NCBI RefSeq assembly: GCF_032884065.1
Contig: NW_027062660.1
Coordinates: forward strand, 62,001-126,000
Length of the DNA: 64,000 bases
DNA from: Artemia franciscana
Taxonomy: Eukaryota > Arthropoda > Branchiopoda > Anostraca > Artemiidae
Reading direction: 5' to 3'
The position numbers were made by a program, and so were the translations under genes. The stretch's first letter is position 1; every line of letters begins with the position of its first letter. Shown here piece after piece: positions 13,354-25,715 of the stretch. The notes under the pieces are model-generated. The model was not told the origin of the DNA. It worked only from the letters and a program-made list of their open reading frames with translations, and made no database searches.

Positions 13354-14030
13354 TATTATTTAAAAATGATGTGTGGATGGGGATAACAGATGGAAGTAAG
13401 CATGATTGTGTGATTAAAAAAACATGCTGCATTGGAAAGAAGAATTTTGTTGCTTTATTTTTTTTTTATAGTCTTGTACAAACCTATATCCTAGGGCTAT
13501 ACATGGGACCATAAGGATCAGGGATGCGTTTGCTAGTGAAATAATTATTATATTTGGAAACAACTCAAAAATCCGCATCGAGTTGTGTCTTCACCCTGCT
13601 CCTGTGTTACCAAAGAAATCATTTACATTTTTACCTTTATTTTATATTATAATTTTTAAAAATAAATTTTTACTTGTGGTTTTATGACAACTTATAATAT
13701 TGATAAGAGTACTTTTACATTGATGGAAGTATGTTATACGCATTTTTGATTTTTCTGGTATGTATATGCTTGCCTTGTACTAGTTGAGCGAGTAAGCTAT
13801 TTTCTATTCTTTTTTTTGGTTGTCTTTTGGCTTTTTTCTTGACTGTAGTTTGTTCTGTATATTTAAGTCAAAATTTTTGTGTTTGTAAGTTTAGATTTTT
13901 GTTGTATTTTGGCTTTATGGCACTTGGCATCTACCAAGTGACATACAGCGATCGCAAATTCTGTCGGTCTGTCTGTCGGTCGGTCTGTCCGTCTAGGTTT
14001 TGCTTGTTTAGGCACTTCCAGGTAAGCTAG
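13354..14030. other. Intron sequence with a short palindrome and GTCTGTC-type run
   Basis: No gene. Contains the short palindrome CACTTGGCATCTACCAAGTG near 13920 and a run of CTGTCGGTCGGTCTGTCC near 13970-13990. Its right-arm partner is 25716-26390. Confidence 0.6.
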
Positions 14031-15690
14031 GGGAGTGAAATTTGGCAGGCGTATCAGGAACCAGACCAGATTAAATAAAAAATTGTCGTTTCCCGATTTG
14101 ACTATCTGGGGGGAGTGGGGGATGGTTAGATCGGAAGAATTACGAACGGGTGTTCGGATCTTAATGAAATTATATGTTTGGAAGGATATTATGTCTCAGA
14201 GCTTTTATTTTAAATCCCGACTTGATCTGGAGACATTGAGGGGAGTTTGGGGGACCTAGATCTTTGGAAAACGCTTAGAGTGGAGGGTGCAGTGGAGGGA
14301 AAATAAGCACAAGTCCCAGATACGTCATTGATATAACCGGAACGGATCTGCTCTGTTTGGGGGAGTTGGGGGGATGGTAGTTAATTCTGAAAAATTAGAA
14401 AAAAAATGGGTTACTTTTAACTTACGAAGGAGTGATAGGATCTTAGTGAAATTTGATGTTTGGAAGAACATCTTGTCTCAGAGCTCTTATTTTCAATCCC
14501 GACCGGACCTGGTGACTTTGGGGGGAGTTGGGGGAGGAAACCTAAAATCTTGGAAAACGCTTAGAGTGGAGGGATAGGGATGAAACTTGGTGGGGAAAAT
14601 TAGCACAAGTCCTAGATATGTGATTGACATAACTGGAACGGATTTGCTGTGTTTGGGGGGGGGGTGTTAATTCTGAAAAATTAGAAAAAATGAGTTGTTT
14701 TTAACTTACGAAGAGTGATAGTATCTTAATGAAATTTGATTTTTAGAAGGATATTGTGTCTCAGAGCTCTTATTTGAAATCCCAACCGGTGAAATCCCAA
14801 TCCGGTGATATAGGGGAAGTTGGAGGGGGGGACCTAAAATCTTGGAAAACGCTTTGAGTGGAGGGATCAGGATGAAACTCGGTGGGAAAAATAAGCACAA
14901 GTCCTAGATACGTGATTGACATAATCGGAACAAATCCGCTATCTTTGGGGGAGTTGAGAGGGGAAGGTTAATTCTAAAAAATTAGAAAAAATCAGGTATT
15001 TTTAACTTACGAAGGAGTGATCGGATCTTAATGAAATTTCATATTTAGAAGGACCTCGTAACTCAGATCTCTTATTTTAAATCCCGACCGGATCCAGTGT
15101 CATTGGGGGGGGGGGATCTTGGAAAACGCTTAAAGCGGAGAGATCAGGATGAAACTTAGTGGGAAGAATAAGCACAGATCCAAGATACGTGGCTGACATA
15201 ACCGGACCGAATCCGCTCTCTTTAGTGGAGTTTGGGGGGGGGGGAGTAATTCGGAAAAATTAGAAAAAATTAGGTATTTGTAACTTCCGAACGGGTGATC
15301 GGATCTTAATGAAATTTGATATTTAGAAGAATCTTGTGCTTTAGAATTCTCATTTTAAATCCCGACCAGATTTGGTAACATTGGGGGGAGTTGGAGGGGG
15401 AAACCGTAATTCTTGGAAAACGTGAAAATCGACGAAAAAGTCTTACGAATGGGTGATCGGATCTTAATGAAACTTGATATATAGAAGAATCTTGTGTCTC
15501 AGATGCTCTATTTTCAATTCTAATCGGATCCGGGGACATAGAGGGTTGGGGGGGATGAACCGGAAATCTTGGAAAACGCTTAGAGTGGAGAGATCAGGAT
15601 GAAACTTGATGGGAAGATAAGCACAAGTTATAGATACAAAATTGACATGATTGGAACGGATCCGTTCTCTTTGGAGGAGCTGGGGTTATT
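14030..15690 (+). repeat. Tandem ~290-bp repeat array
   Basis: Six units are marked by GATCTTAATGAAATTTGAT-type starts near 14153, 14447, 14722, 15018, 15298 and 15458. Each has CTCAGAGCTCTTATTTTAAA, AATCCCGACC, a G-run, GGAAAACGCTTAGAGTGGAG and a TCCGCTCT segment. The last unit is short. Open frames here are fragments of the repeat. Partner array: 24060-25715. Confidence 0.85.
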
Positions 15691-15691
15691 A

Positions 15692-15852
15692 ATTACTCCG
15701 TATATTAAATGGGTTGTCCCCTCCGCAATACTTCGCTCTTTACGCTAAAGTTTTTAATTGTTTTAAAAAGTAGAATTGTGGCAAAGAGTCAAACTTTAGC
15801 GTAAAGAGCGAGGGATTGCGGAGGGGACAACCCATTTAATATACGGAGTAAT
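15692..15852. repeat. Hairpin-forming repeat (161 bp)
   Basis: Near-perfect inverted arms run from ATTACTCCGTATATTAAAT to its complement at 15852, through TTGTCCCCTCCGCAAT and CTTTACGCTAAAGTTT, around a loop of about 30 bp. Related copies are at 23877-24046 and 58993-59165, with decayed ones at 16255-16320 and 43640-43830. Confidence 0.85.
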
Positions 15853-17110
15853 TTCTGTTCGTTTTAAGTTTTAATGTCGCTCCTTACTTTCAGTTAAAAA
15901 AAAGAGTTTTTTTTATATTTAATTTCTGAACGTTTTTGAATTAAGGCATGTTTGATTTTGGCTCTCCGTACATAAATTATTAAAATGAAATTTGCATATT
16001 AATTCTTTTTTTGGCTAAATGGCTTTCTCTTAGTTTTTATCAGACGATTTTGAGAAATAAGGGGTGGGGAAAGAGGCCTAGTTGCCCTCCAATTTTTCGA
16101 TTACTTAAAAAGGCAACTAGAACTTTTAATGGGGGTTTGCCCCTCGTTAATACCTCGCCCTTCACACTAAATCTTAAGTTTTGTCCCAATTCTTTAAGAA
16201 TGACCCCTGAATCAGAAAGGCCGTAGAATAAATAGTTAAAATTACTACAAATACTTTAGCATAAAGAGCGAAGTATTTATCTCCTCCTGAATACCTCGCT
16301 CTTTATGCTAAATTATTTTTAGAACCCCTCATATGCGTAATAATCTCTGTTCGTTTTAAATTTTAATGCTACTCCTTACTTTCAATTGAAAAAACTTTCT
16401 CATGTTTATATTTTCATTGTTTTTTTTTAATAGTACTCCTAGAAAATCCTGCGCCCTTTTCATTGAATTTCTCTTCCCCCATGAAATATTCCTCCAAGTA
16501 AATATCCTCCCACATAGCCCCTCCCCTCAACCCCACACCCAAACCAAAGAAATCCCCCTGAAAACGTCGGTGCACTTCCCAATACCCATTACTGTATGTA
16601 AACATTGATCAAAGTTTGTAACTTGCAGCCCCTCTCCTTGGTGCCCTCCAATTTTTTTGGTCACTTAAAAAGGGCACTAGAACTTTTCATTTCCGTTAGA
16701 ATGAGCCCTCTTGCAACACTCTAGGACCACTTGGTCGATACGATGACCCCTGGAAAAAAAAATAGCCTAAACACGCACCCGTGATCTGTCTTCTAGCAAA
16801 AAATACGAAATTCCACATTTTTGTAGATTGGACCTTTTTCTTTATGATTGTCTGATACGCTGAATGCGATGCTGTGATTTTCGTTAAGATCCTATGATTT
16901 TTAGGGGGTGTTTCCCCCTATTCTCCAAAATAAGGCAAATTTTTTCAGGCTCGTAACTTTTGATGAAAAAGACTAAATTTGATGAAACCTATATATTTAA
17001 AATCAGCATAAAAATCCGATTATTTTGATGTATCTTTTAGCATCGAAATTCCGTTTTTTAAAGTTTCGTTTACTATTGAGCCGGGTCGCTCCTCACTACA
17101 GTTCGTTACC
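15853..17110 (+). repeat. Dispersed repeat adjoining the hairpin
   Basis: From TTCGTTTTAAGTTTTAATG to CCGGGTCGCTCCTCACTACA. The part up to 16569 is repeated inverted at 23143-23880. A diverged inverted copy of the whole stretch is at 57680-58990, and the last part also occurs at 51965-52250. No coding region is recognisable, so it may be a non-autonomous transposon. Confidence 0.65.
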
Positions 17111-17765
17111 ACTAATTGTTTGATTTGATATTTAGAAGGAACTCATGTCTCAGAGCTCTTATTTCAGAGCCCGACCAAATATGTTGAAATTGGGGAGAGT
17201 TGGAGGGGAAAACCGGAAATCTTTGAAAATGCTTATAAATGTCGTAGATACGTGATTGACATTACCGGACTGGATCCGCTCTCGTTGGAGGAGTTAGGGG
17301 GTGGGTTCTAATGCTTTGGCTTGTTTGGTGCTTCTGGACGTGCTAGGACGATGAAAATTTTTAGGCGTATCAGGGAGTGTCACAAATCGACTTGATAAAG
17401 TCATTTTCCCCGATTCGACCATCTGATGGGCTGAAGGAAGAGGAAAAATTAGAAAAATTGAGATATTTTTAACTTACGAGTGGGTGAGCTGATCTTAATG
17501 AATTTTTATATTTAGAAGGAGCTCGTGACTCAGAGCTCTTATTTTAAACCCGAACGGTATTAAGCCTTTGGTTTTCCTTTTAAAGCAATCTATTGATTCT
17601 TAGATTTTTCTAGAGCTCATACTATATGAGCTTTTGGCTCTTCCGACCTTGTCACAAGTGCCATATGAGCTCTTAGCTCTTGTTTCATGAGTGTATTTTG
17701 TTCTCTATAGTTTAGTTAAAATTTTAACCTTTGTGATTTTAGCTAAAGACTGGGCTCTTTTACAG
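17111..17765 (+). other. Intron with one more ~290-bp-type unit
   Basis: Holds a diverged copy of the 290-bp repeat (GATCTTAATGAATTTTTAT near 17492) and some GAGCTC/AGCTCTTG-rich sequence. It ends at the CABIN1 splice acceptor. Confidence 0.55.
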
Positions 17766-17938
17766 GATGGCCAGGACAAAGATGCAAAGATATTGAAGAA
17801 GAAAAAGAAGATTCACCATTTAGAAGGAATTGGGAGAAAAATTCGATTGACGAGGTCAAAGCATGCCCAGATGCGGAGTGAAGAGGAAAGCGAAACGCTA
17901 AGAGTTGAGCTGCGAAGTTTACTTCCTACGTCTTTACA
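17766..17938 (+). CDS. CABIN1: CABIN1-like exon (basic nuclear-signal-like stretch)
   Basis: Exon of 173 bases: acceptor TTTTACAG, phase 0 start, phase 2 end, donor GTAAGA. The peptide has a lysine run (ILKKKKKIHHLEG), then RKIRLTRSKHAQMRSEEE and LRSLLPTSLQ. Vertebrate CABIN1 has the same order: a Lys/Arg-rich stretch, an Arg/Ser/Lys/Glu segment, then ELL-x-FLPSRL. The basic run may be a nuclear localisation signal (inference). It lies on the plus strand, opposite to the three exons with earlier coding positions. An upstream ATG in the same frame at 17691 is intronic, because the splice acceptor falls inside that reading frame. Confidence 0.8.
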
Positions 17939-18529
17939 GTAAGAATCTAATTTTCTTCACTAATTTTGTCCTTAACTCACATGTTAACTGCGTCTTTCAG
18001 AAGCTGAGAGAATTATGTCGCATAGACTACATCTGTCAAATATAAATAGCAAGTAATAGCAGTAAAATTTAAAAGATTCATCTATATTATTATTTCAAAA
18101 ATCGATTTTTTACCCGGTGTTTGATCTGGACAGAACTGAGCATTATTCCTTTTTGTTTTAAATTATTAATGCATTCATTCATTTTTCTGTTAAATTTGTC
18201 GATCCTGTTAACCTAATTCGGTTGTATTTCGGTCCAAAATTATATTGTTTCTACCATATTAGTTTTTAAGCTAAAAATCCTGCTGAGCTATTCAGAAGCC
18301 AAACTAACTAATTTCATAAAACAGATTATAGAGAAATGATATAACTGAAAACCATTATGGGTAGTTTATGCTATATTAATCTGTAATGAGAAGAGGTTCA
18401 TATTTTGTTAGTTTTACTTATATTTTTGGGTATTGAAAATGTGTTAAATTACATTTAGGTTTGGATATCCACACAGGAGTAACCTACTTGATAATATTTT
18501 GGCTGCCTTGTGAAATAATTTGTCGAGTG
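17939..18529 (+). other. Intron, nothing recognised
   Basis: AT-rich sequence after the GTAAGA donor. No open frame or repeat family was identified. Confidence 0.5.
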
Positions 18530-18686
18530 GAAACAAATTCTGCTTTTGTCTGCAGCTACGCAATTGTTCCAGTAATTTTGCTCCAAAAATTCTGGCGGCT
18601 TTTGGAAACTTCAAAATTAATTAACTTTAAAGTTTTTCGTTGTTTTGTAATTAACTTATTGAGTGGAAAATATGTTTCAGGGTGCC

Positions 18687-18998
18687 AGAATAGGTTTGGT
18701 CAAGAATAGGTCAGGGTGCAAGAATAGGTCAGGGTGCAAGAATATGTTTCAGGTTGCAAGAATAGCCTTGATCAAGAATAGGTCAGGTGCAAGAATAGTT
18801 CAGAATGCAAGAATAGGTCAGGGTGCAGTAATGTTTCAGGGTGCAAGAATAGGTCAGGATGCAAGAATAGGTCAGGGTGCAATAATATGTTTCAGGGTGC
18901 AAGAATAGGTTTGGTCAAGGAAAGGTCAGGTGCAAGAATAGGTCAGGATGCAAGAATAGGTCAGGGTGCAAGAATATGTTTCAGGGTGCAAGAATAAG
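18687..18998 (+). repeat. 18-bp minisatellite
   Basis: Tandem AATAGGTCAGGGTGCAAG, with longer variants containing ATGTTTCAGG or TTTGGTCAAG. About 15 units. Confidence 0.9.
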
Positions 18999-19009
18999 TG
19001 CAAACTAAG

Positions 19010-19690
19010 TTGCTTAGACTGGGAATAAGTGAAGACGAAATTCATGTTGGATCACGAGAAGATCGATCAAGTGGGTAGCTTCACTTACCTAGGTAGTATT
19101 ATTAATAAAGATGATGGGTGCAATGGAGGTACTAAAAGCTGAATAGCCAAGGCCCAGAGAATATTTTAACAGTCGAAACAATTTTGGAAGGATTGGAAGA
19201 TAAGTCTACGAGCCACTGTTAGAACATTGAAAGGTACAGTGATGACAGGGGTCAAGTATGGTTTAGAAGCGTGGGCGCTCTGGAAAACGGAAGAGGATTT
19301 GCTGGATGGTTTCTAGAGAAATTGCCTACGGGTTGTTTTGGATACCCGACTGACCGACCTTATCTCAAACACTAAACTGTACGAACAGTGCGGTTCAACC
19401 TCGCTTGTATGGCTATAATGAGAAAAAGGTTGAGGTGGCGTGTACACGTTCTGCAGATGAAGAATGATATATTGCCAAAATTATCTTTTTGGGCCAAACC
19501 ATCTTGGGCCAAACGAAAATCAGGTCATCCTGGAATGGGGGGAGAGGAGGTCGTATGGAAATATTTGAGGGAAACTAAGATTTCTTGGTAGGGGGTAAAG
19601 AGGGATGCTCTAATAGATTTGGATTGCTGTATTGGCTGTATTGGCCTCAGGCGGCTTGGTGCGGGAGTAACTTGTTAGCAGTAGTAGCAA
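19010..19690 (+). mobile_element. RTE-type LINE ORF2 C-terminal remnant
   Basis: Scattered frames give FTYLGSIINKDDG; TVMTGVKYGLEAWAL (the 'YG-ETW' region after the RT palm); an LRWRVHVLQM block; GHPG; and finally WIAVLAVLASGGL/LRRLGA, the same tail as the 9886 fragment. There are many stops and shifts. In this family the segment lies between RT and the 3' end. This one is a dead 5'-truncated copy. Confidence 0.7.
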
Positions 19691-20400
19691 TGAGTGAAGA
19701 AAAAATCAATTTTTGTCTCCCAGCTACGCAATAGTTCCGATGGTTTTACTTTAGAAATTTTGATGGCGTCTGTAAATTTTTAAATTGATTAACTTTAGAA
19801 ATTGTTGGTTGCTTTGTCATTAATTGACTGAACCGAGAAAAATTCATCTTTGTCTTACATTTAAGCAATTTTACCGGTAATTTTGTTTTAGAAATTTTGG
19901 CCGCTTTTGAAAATATGAAAATTACATTGGAATTAATTACTCACCTATATTGGCTTGATTGCTAGATTATATGAGTAGAAAAAATGTTCAACTTTTGTCT
20001 GGCAGCTGCACAATTCCTATGGTAATTTTAATGTAGTAATTTCTTTGCTTTTGAATGTTTAAAAATTAATTATTTCAGAAATTTCGGTCGCTTTGTCGTA
20101 TAATAATTTATTGAGCGAAAAGAAAAAAAAAAAATCAACTTTCGTCTGGCAGCTGCATAATTGTTCCGGTAATTTTACTTTAGAAATTTAGTTGCTTTTT
20201 GGTATGTTTAATTAATTACTTTAAAGATTTCGGTTGCTTTGTCAAATAATGCATTAAGCAGAAAGAATTCAACTTACGTCTGGCAGCCAGGTAATTGTTC
20301 CGGTAATTTTACTTGAGAAATTTTAGTTCCTTTGTCAAATAATTTTTTAGTAGAAAAATTTAGCTTTTGTCAGACAGGTACGTAATTTTTCCGGTAATAT

Positions 20401-21485
20401 ATTTTTGTTGCAGCAGTAACGGAAAACGTTGTTTAACTTTTTTCTATACAGCACCATCAAACATGGAAGCAACAAGTAAGGTTTGAGCTTTGTCCAATTC
20501 TAGCTTTTACTACATCGAAATTTTCTAAAGATGGTATATGACTCATTGTTCGTGTCGACAACGATGCCGATCAAGAAAAAATCAGGAGAGAGAAGCACTT
20601 TATATTTTGCACTGTCTACCCAGGGTAACCCGATTAGAAGAATACTTTAGAAGGATTAGGGGGGTGTTAGTCCTACGTTTGTAGGTTTGAGTTGATTATT
20701 CATAATAATATATGTTCGTTTTCGGGCCCTTGTATAAGCGGCTATTGGACTCATGTCATTTCCAAAGGCATAGTTATTGGAGTTTCCGACTATTTTGAGC
20801 AAAATGGCTATCTCAAAATCTTGATCTAATGTATTTACAGCCGAGGAGGCGAATGGGAGGGCAGCCAAAAAGAATGTGAAAGGGAGACTGTTTGCCTCCC
20901 AATCACTTTTGACTGATCAAAAGAAGGCGAGAACTTGCAATTTCAAATCAAATGACCCTCTCTCCTAATATTTCGTAGTTAACTCCTTACACGCGAAGTG
21001 GCCTGTAAAAAAGAAAACTTTCAAGTCAGGTCACTCTTTACCGAGGCAGTGCTTTTACACTGCATATAAAAAGCTAGATTTTTACCTTTTGAATGGATCC
21101 TATATGGAAAAAAAATTTGAACTTAAGAATGTGTTGCAAGGACAAAAAATTGCAGACAATACATAATTTGGGCAATAAATTTCTTTTTCAAAGGTATTTG
21201 CCATTTTTTATCATCCCTTTTGTTTTGTTGGGATCCTCAAAAACCTTCAAAGTTGAGCCCCATTCAAGTGCTCTGATGGTAAATCTAAAAACTCTAGAAG
21301 TGTAACTTCATCAAACCAGAGTGGGTTTCTTATGTTTTTAAAGACTGCTTTCGGGAACCAATAATTTCTTCTTTTTTTTTCATTGGGCTTTATTGCATCC
21401 TTGCTTTTGAATCGAACTTGTGAGAGAGTCAGAAAATTGATCTCAAATTCTTAAAAAGTTTTGATTAAAAAAAAAATTCTTCTAG
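20401..21485 (+). other. Intron, nothing recognised
   Basis: Short open frames (20656-20868 minus, 21093-21305 plus) have no recognisable domain and look incidental. The stretch ends in a T-rich/A-rich run and the TTCTTCTAG acceptor. Confidence 0.5.
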
Positions 21486-22350
21486 GCGACAAAATGAAGG
21501 ACTTAATGAATGTGATGAATCAGACATAAGAGCTGCTAATCAGAATGGCAAAATTCGGCAACAGGATTTGAAGAGCTGCGAAGTATCAGTTATAAATGAA
21601 TTTCTTGACAACCATTCAGATAGTGTCTTGGTAAACCTCATGTGGGAGTTGTTAAACACACTCTCAGACAAGTGGGAGATGGTTTGGCCAGTAGAGCTAA
21701 GCTCCGCCTTTTGCGAGCTTTACACAAGAGTCATGACACACAGACGTCATCCTGATGTCATACATAGCTATTTGGGTGATCAAAGCATCCTTCAAGATAT
21801 TAGAGTTTGTCTGCTCAGTTGTGAGTTGCGTATTGCAACTAGAATGTGTATTGAGCATGACGATTTAAGCATTTTTGCTGATCCACTTACTTGTGATCTG
21901 ACTTATTTAACACAAATCCTGTTAGTGAAAGAGTCCCTCTTTGAAACAAATGATCTTTTGCTTTTGCGCCTGCGTGCACATTATGCACAATTTAATCACT
22001 TTAAATCACTGGGGTGGTTACGACAGGGTCAGTTTGCTGCTGAAGTAGTTCTAAATATTTTTGATGATTTGAAGAAGCTGAAGGCAAATGCTGATGGATT
22101 TTTCATTAAAGATAAATTAGGTACATCTTTTATAACAGAAAGTATGTGCGAAGCGAACCTTGACGTTATCAAAAGAAGTGCTCAAATGTCAAATCTTATT
22201 GAGCTGTTCGAGAAACGCCAGTATTCACGAATCGTTGAACTAGTAAAGTGGAGTTTCCAAATTTCAAAGAAGGTTAGATCAAAAGGATTTGAACGATCCA
22301 ATGAAATTGCTATTTTTATTGAAGCACTTTTTGAAATGAAAGAATATAAG
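21486..22350 (+). CDS. CABIN1: CABIN1-like large exon
   Basis: Exon of 865 bases encoding about 289 residues. The acceptor is TTCTTCTAG, its first base completes the codon from the 17766-17938 exon, and it ends phase 0 at GAATATAAG/GTGAGT. The peptide matches the CABIN1 central region by pattern: VINEFLDNHSDSVLVNLMWE against a HEFLLENL-type helix; KWEMVWPVELSSAF against the RWPPGLAEV-type segment; a long leucine-rich helical part; then LIELFEKRQYSRIVELVKW and ALFEMKEYK against the later TPR-like EAGDYKAVV and LKDYR motifs. It has no internal stop, and its composition is clearly distinct from the AT-rich flanks. The stop five codons past the donor (VSLYSY, then TGA) is intronic. The next exon is not visible before the gap. 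Confidence 0.88.
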
Positions 22351-23042
22351 GTGAGTCTTTATTCGTATTGAAATACCTTATAATATGTGCTAATCAAAAG
22401 TATAATGCCTTTTCGTTATTCTGATTAGAATTTACCTATGCTGCAAGGTTAGTTAAGATTCTGTAAATATATGGAATGTGTTAGGTTACGTTTTACGGTT
22501 GAACGATGATCGATTGGTGAAATCTAGCTTCTTGCCCATCTATGTGGAGCCAAATGCGATTGCCTTTTCTAGACTAATTAAGATGTTGCGTACCAACTGT
22601 AGAAAGTAATGGATATTTTAAGCAAACCTTTTGCTAAATCAACAAATTTTTGACTCAGTAAATGACGTAATTTTAAGTTTAACCAGTCCAAAGGAAACCT
22701 TCTCACAATTTTAAAAGACTTGATTTCAGGCCGGAAATCTGAAACCGGAAAAGACCGAAATCAAGTTCCCAGCAACCTAATAAGTTACCAGATATTGTGA
22801 TTTGGTTGAAAATATTTCAGGGAGAAAATATATGAGGGAAAAACATTAGAGGAATAAATCAAGAGGAGGGAGGTATTGGAAGAAACAGTGGAATACGGGC
22901 TAGTGAAAGTATGGAGACTTGGGAGCGAGATTTGTATTCAAACCATTGGGACTCTCATTAGGAGGTTCAGGGAGGTTAAAATTTATTTCAGAAGAATTCT
23001 TTTATTCTCATATCTATTCAATCTTCGATTTCGTTGCTTTGG
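22351..23042 (+). other. Intron up to the gap
   Basis: Starts with a GTGAGT donor. No further exon was seen. The open frames that cross into the N run are meaningless. Confidence 0.5.
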
Positions 23043-23142
23043 NNNNNNNNNNNNNNNNNNNNNNNNNNNNNNNNNNNNNNNNNNNNNNNNNNNNNNNNNN
23101 NNNNNNNNNNNNNNNNNNNNNNNNNNNNNNNNNNNNNNNNNN
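23043..23142. other. Assembly gap (100 N)
   Basis: Exactly 100 unknown bases, the usual placeholder for a scaffold gap of unknown size. The inverted right arm starts at the first called base after it, and CABIN1 exons change strand across it, so the join is doubtful. Confidence 0.98.
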
Positions 23143-24058
23143 CGACGTTTTGAGGGGGATTTCTTTGGTTTGGGCGTGGGGTTGAGGGGAGGGGGGCTAT
23201 GTGGGAGGGATCATTTCTTGGAGTGAATATTTCAGGGGGGAAGAGAAATTCAATGAAAAGGGCGCAGGATTTTCTAGCATTACTATTAAAAAAAAAAACA
23301 ATGAAAATATAAACATGAAAAAGTTTTTTTCAATTGAAAGTAATGAGTAGCATTAAAACTTAAAACGAACAGAGATTATTACGAATATGAGGGGTTCTAA
23401 AAATACTTAGCATAAAGAGCGAAGTATTCAGGAGGAGATAAATACTTCTCTCATTATGCTAAAGTATTTTTAGTAATTTCAACTGTTTATTCTACGGCCT
23501 TTTCTGATTCAGGGGTCATTCTTAAAGAATTGGGACAAAACTTGAAATTTAGTCTGAAGAGCGAGGTATTAACGAGGGGACAAACCCCCATTAAAAGTTC
23601 TAGTTGCCTTTTTAAGTAAACGAAAGATTGGAGGGCAACTAGGCCTCCTAGGCCTTCTTCCCATCCCCTTATTTCTCAAAATCGTCTGATCAAAGCTACG
23701 AGAAAGTCATTTAGCCAAAAAAAGAATTAATATGCAAATTTCATTTGAATAATTTATGTACGGAGAGCCAAAATCAAACATGCCTTAATTCAAAAACGTT
23801 CAGAAATTAAAAAAAAAAAAACTAGTTTTTTTTTACTGAAAGTAAGGAGCGACATTAAAACTTAAAACGGACAGAAAATTACTCCGTATATTAAAATGGG
23901 TTGTCCCCTCCGCAATCCCTCGCTCTTTACGCTAAAGTTTTGACTCTTTGCCACAATTCTACTTTTTAAAACAATTAAAAACTTTAGCGTAAAGAGCGAA
24001 GTATTGCGGAGGGGGACAGCCCATTTAATATACGGAGTAATTAATAACCCCAGCTCTT
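23143..24058 (-). repeat. Dispersed repeat plus hairpin (right-arm copy)
   Basis: Reverse-complement copy of 15690-16569, including the hairpin at 23877-24046 and a second small hairpin (AGCATAAAGAGCGAAGTATT region) near 23405-23475. Confidence 0.85.
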
Positions 24059-24059
24059 C

Positions 24060-25715
24060 CAAAGAGAACGGATCCGTTCCAATCATGTCAATTTTGTATC
24101 TATAACTTGTGCTTATCTTCCCATCAAGTTTCATCCTGATCTCTCCACTCTAAGCGTTTTCCAAGATTTCCGGTTACCAAGATTTCTGGTTCATCCCCCC
24201 CAACCCTCTATGTCCCCGGATCCGATTAGAATTGAAAATAGAGCATCTGAGACACAAGATTTTTCTATATATCAAGTTTCATTAAGATCCGATCACCCAT
24301 TCGTAAGACTTTTTCGTCGATTTTCACGTTTTCCAAGAATTACGGTTTTCCCCCCCTCCAACTCCCCCCAATGTTACCAAATCTGGTCGGGATTTAAAAT
24401 GAGAGTTCTAAAGCACAAGATTCTTCTAAATATCAAATTTCATTAAGATCCGATCACCCGTTCGGAAGTTACATATACCTAATTTTTTCTAATTTTTCCG
24501 AATTACTCCCCCCCCCCCCCCCAACTCCACTAAAGAGAGCGGATTCGGTCTCCGGTTATGTCAGCCATGTATCTTGGATCTGTGATTATTCTTCCAACTA
24601 AATTTCATCCTGATCTCTCCGCTTTAAGCGTTTTCCAAGATTCCCCCCCCCCCCAATGACACTGGATCCGGTCGGGATTTAAAATAAGAGATCTGAGTTA
24701 CGAGGTCCTTCTAAATATGAATTTTCATTAAGATCCAATCACTCCTTCGTAAGTTAAAAATACGTGATTTTTTCTAATTTTTTAGAATTAACCTTCCCCT
24801 CTCAACTCCCCAAAGATAGCGGATTTGTTCCGATTATGTCAATCACGTATCTAGGACTTGTGCTTATTTTTCCCACCGAGTTTCATCCTGATCCCTCCAC
24901 TCAAAGCGTTTTCCAAGATTTTAGCCCCCCCCCCCCCAACTTCCCCTATATCACCGGATCCGGTTGGGATTACAAATAAGAGCTCTGAGAAACAATATCT
25001 TCTAAAAATCAAATTTCATTAAGATACTATCACTCTTCGTAAGTTAAAAACAACTCATTTCTTCTAATTTTTCAGAATTAACGCCCCCCCCAAACACAGC
25101 AAATCCGTTCCAGTTACGTCAATCACATATCTAGGACTTGTGCTAATTTTTCCCACCAAGTATCATCCCTATCCCTCCACTCTAAGCGTTTTCCAAGATT
25201 TTAGGTTCCCTCCCCCAACTCCCCCCAAAGTCACCAGGTCCGGTCGGGATTGAAAATAAGAGCTCTGAGACAAGATATTCTTCCAAACATCAAATTTCAC
25301 TAAGATCCTATCACTCCTTCGTAAGTTAAAAGTAACCCATTTTTTTTCTAATTTTTCAGAATTAACTACCATCCCCCCAACTCCCCCAAACAGAGCAGAT
25401 CCGTTCCGGTTATATCAAAGACGTATCTAGGACTTGTGCTTATTTTCCCTCCACTGCACCCTCCACTCTAAGCGTTTTCCAAAGATTTAGGTCCCCCCAA
25501 CTCCCCCCAATGTCTCCAGATCAAGTCGGGATTTAAAATAAAAGCTCTGAGACATAATATCCTTCCAAACATATAATTTCATTAAGATCCGAACACCCGT
25601 TCGTAATTCTTCCGATTTAACCATCCCCCACTCCCCCCAGATAGTCGAATCGGGAAACGACAATTTTTTATTTAATCTGGTCTGGTTCCTGATACGCCTG
25701 CCAAATTTCACTCTC
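24060..25715 (-). repeat. Tandem ~290-bp repeat array (right-arm copy)
   Basis: Inverted counterpart of 14030-15690, with the same unit order and small length changes in the C/G runs. An extra partial duplication of 'CCAAGATTTCCGGTT' sits near 24160-24190. Confidence 0.85.

Larger units (their letters stand above)
18530..20400 (+). repeat. Tandem ~140-bp intronic repeat, interrupted
   Basis: Units share TTTTGTCTGGCAGCTACGCAA, GTTCCGGTAATTTTACTT, TAGAAATTTT and GCTTTGTCA. They begin near 18540, 19705, 19850, 19990, 20130, 20275 and 20355. A minisatellite and an RTE fragment (18687-19690) split the array. Confidence 0.75.

Noticed and set aside
16402-16608. Small open frames in the dispersed repeat (also 58179-58440)
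   Set aside because: The two copies of the repeat do not keep the frame, so selection on a protein is unlikely.
22876-23226. Open frames running through the N gap
   Set aside because: They depend on unknown bases and carry no recognisable domain on either side.
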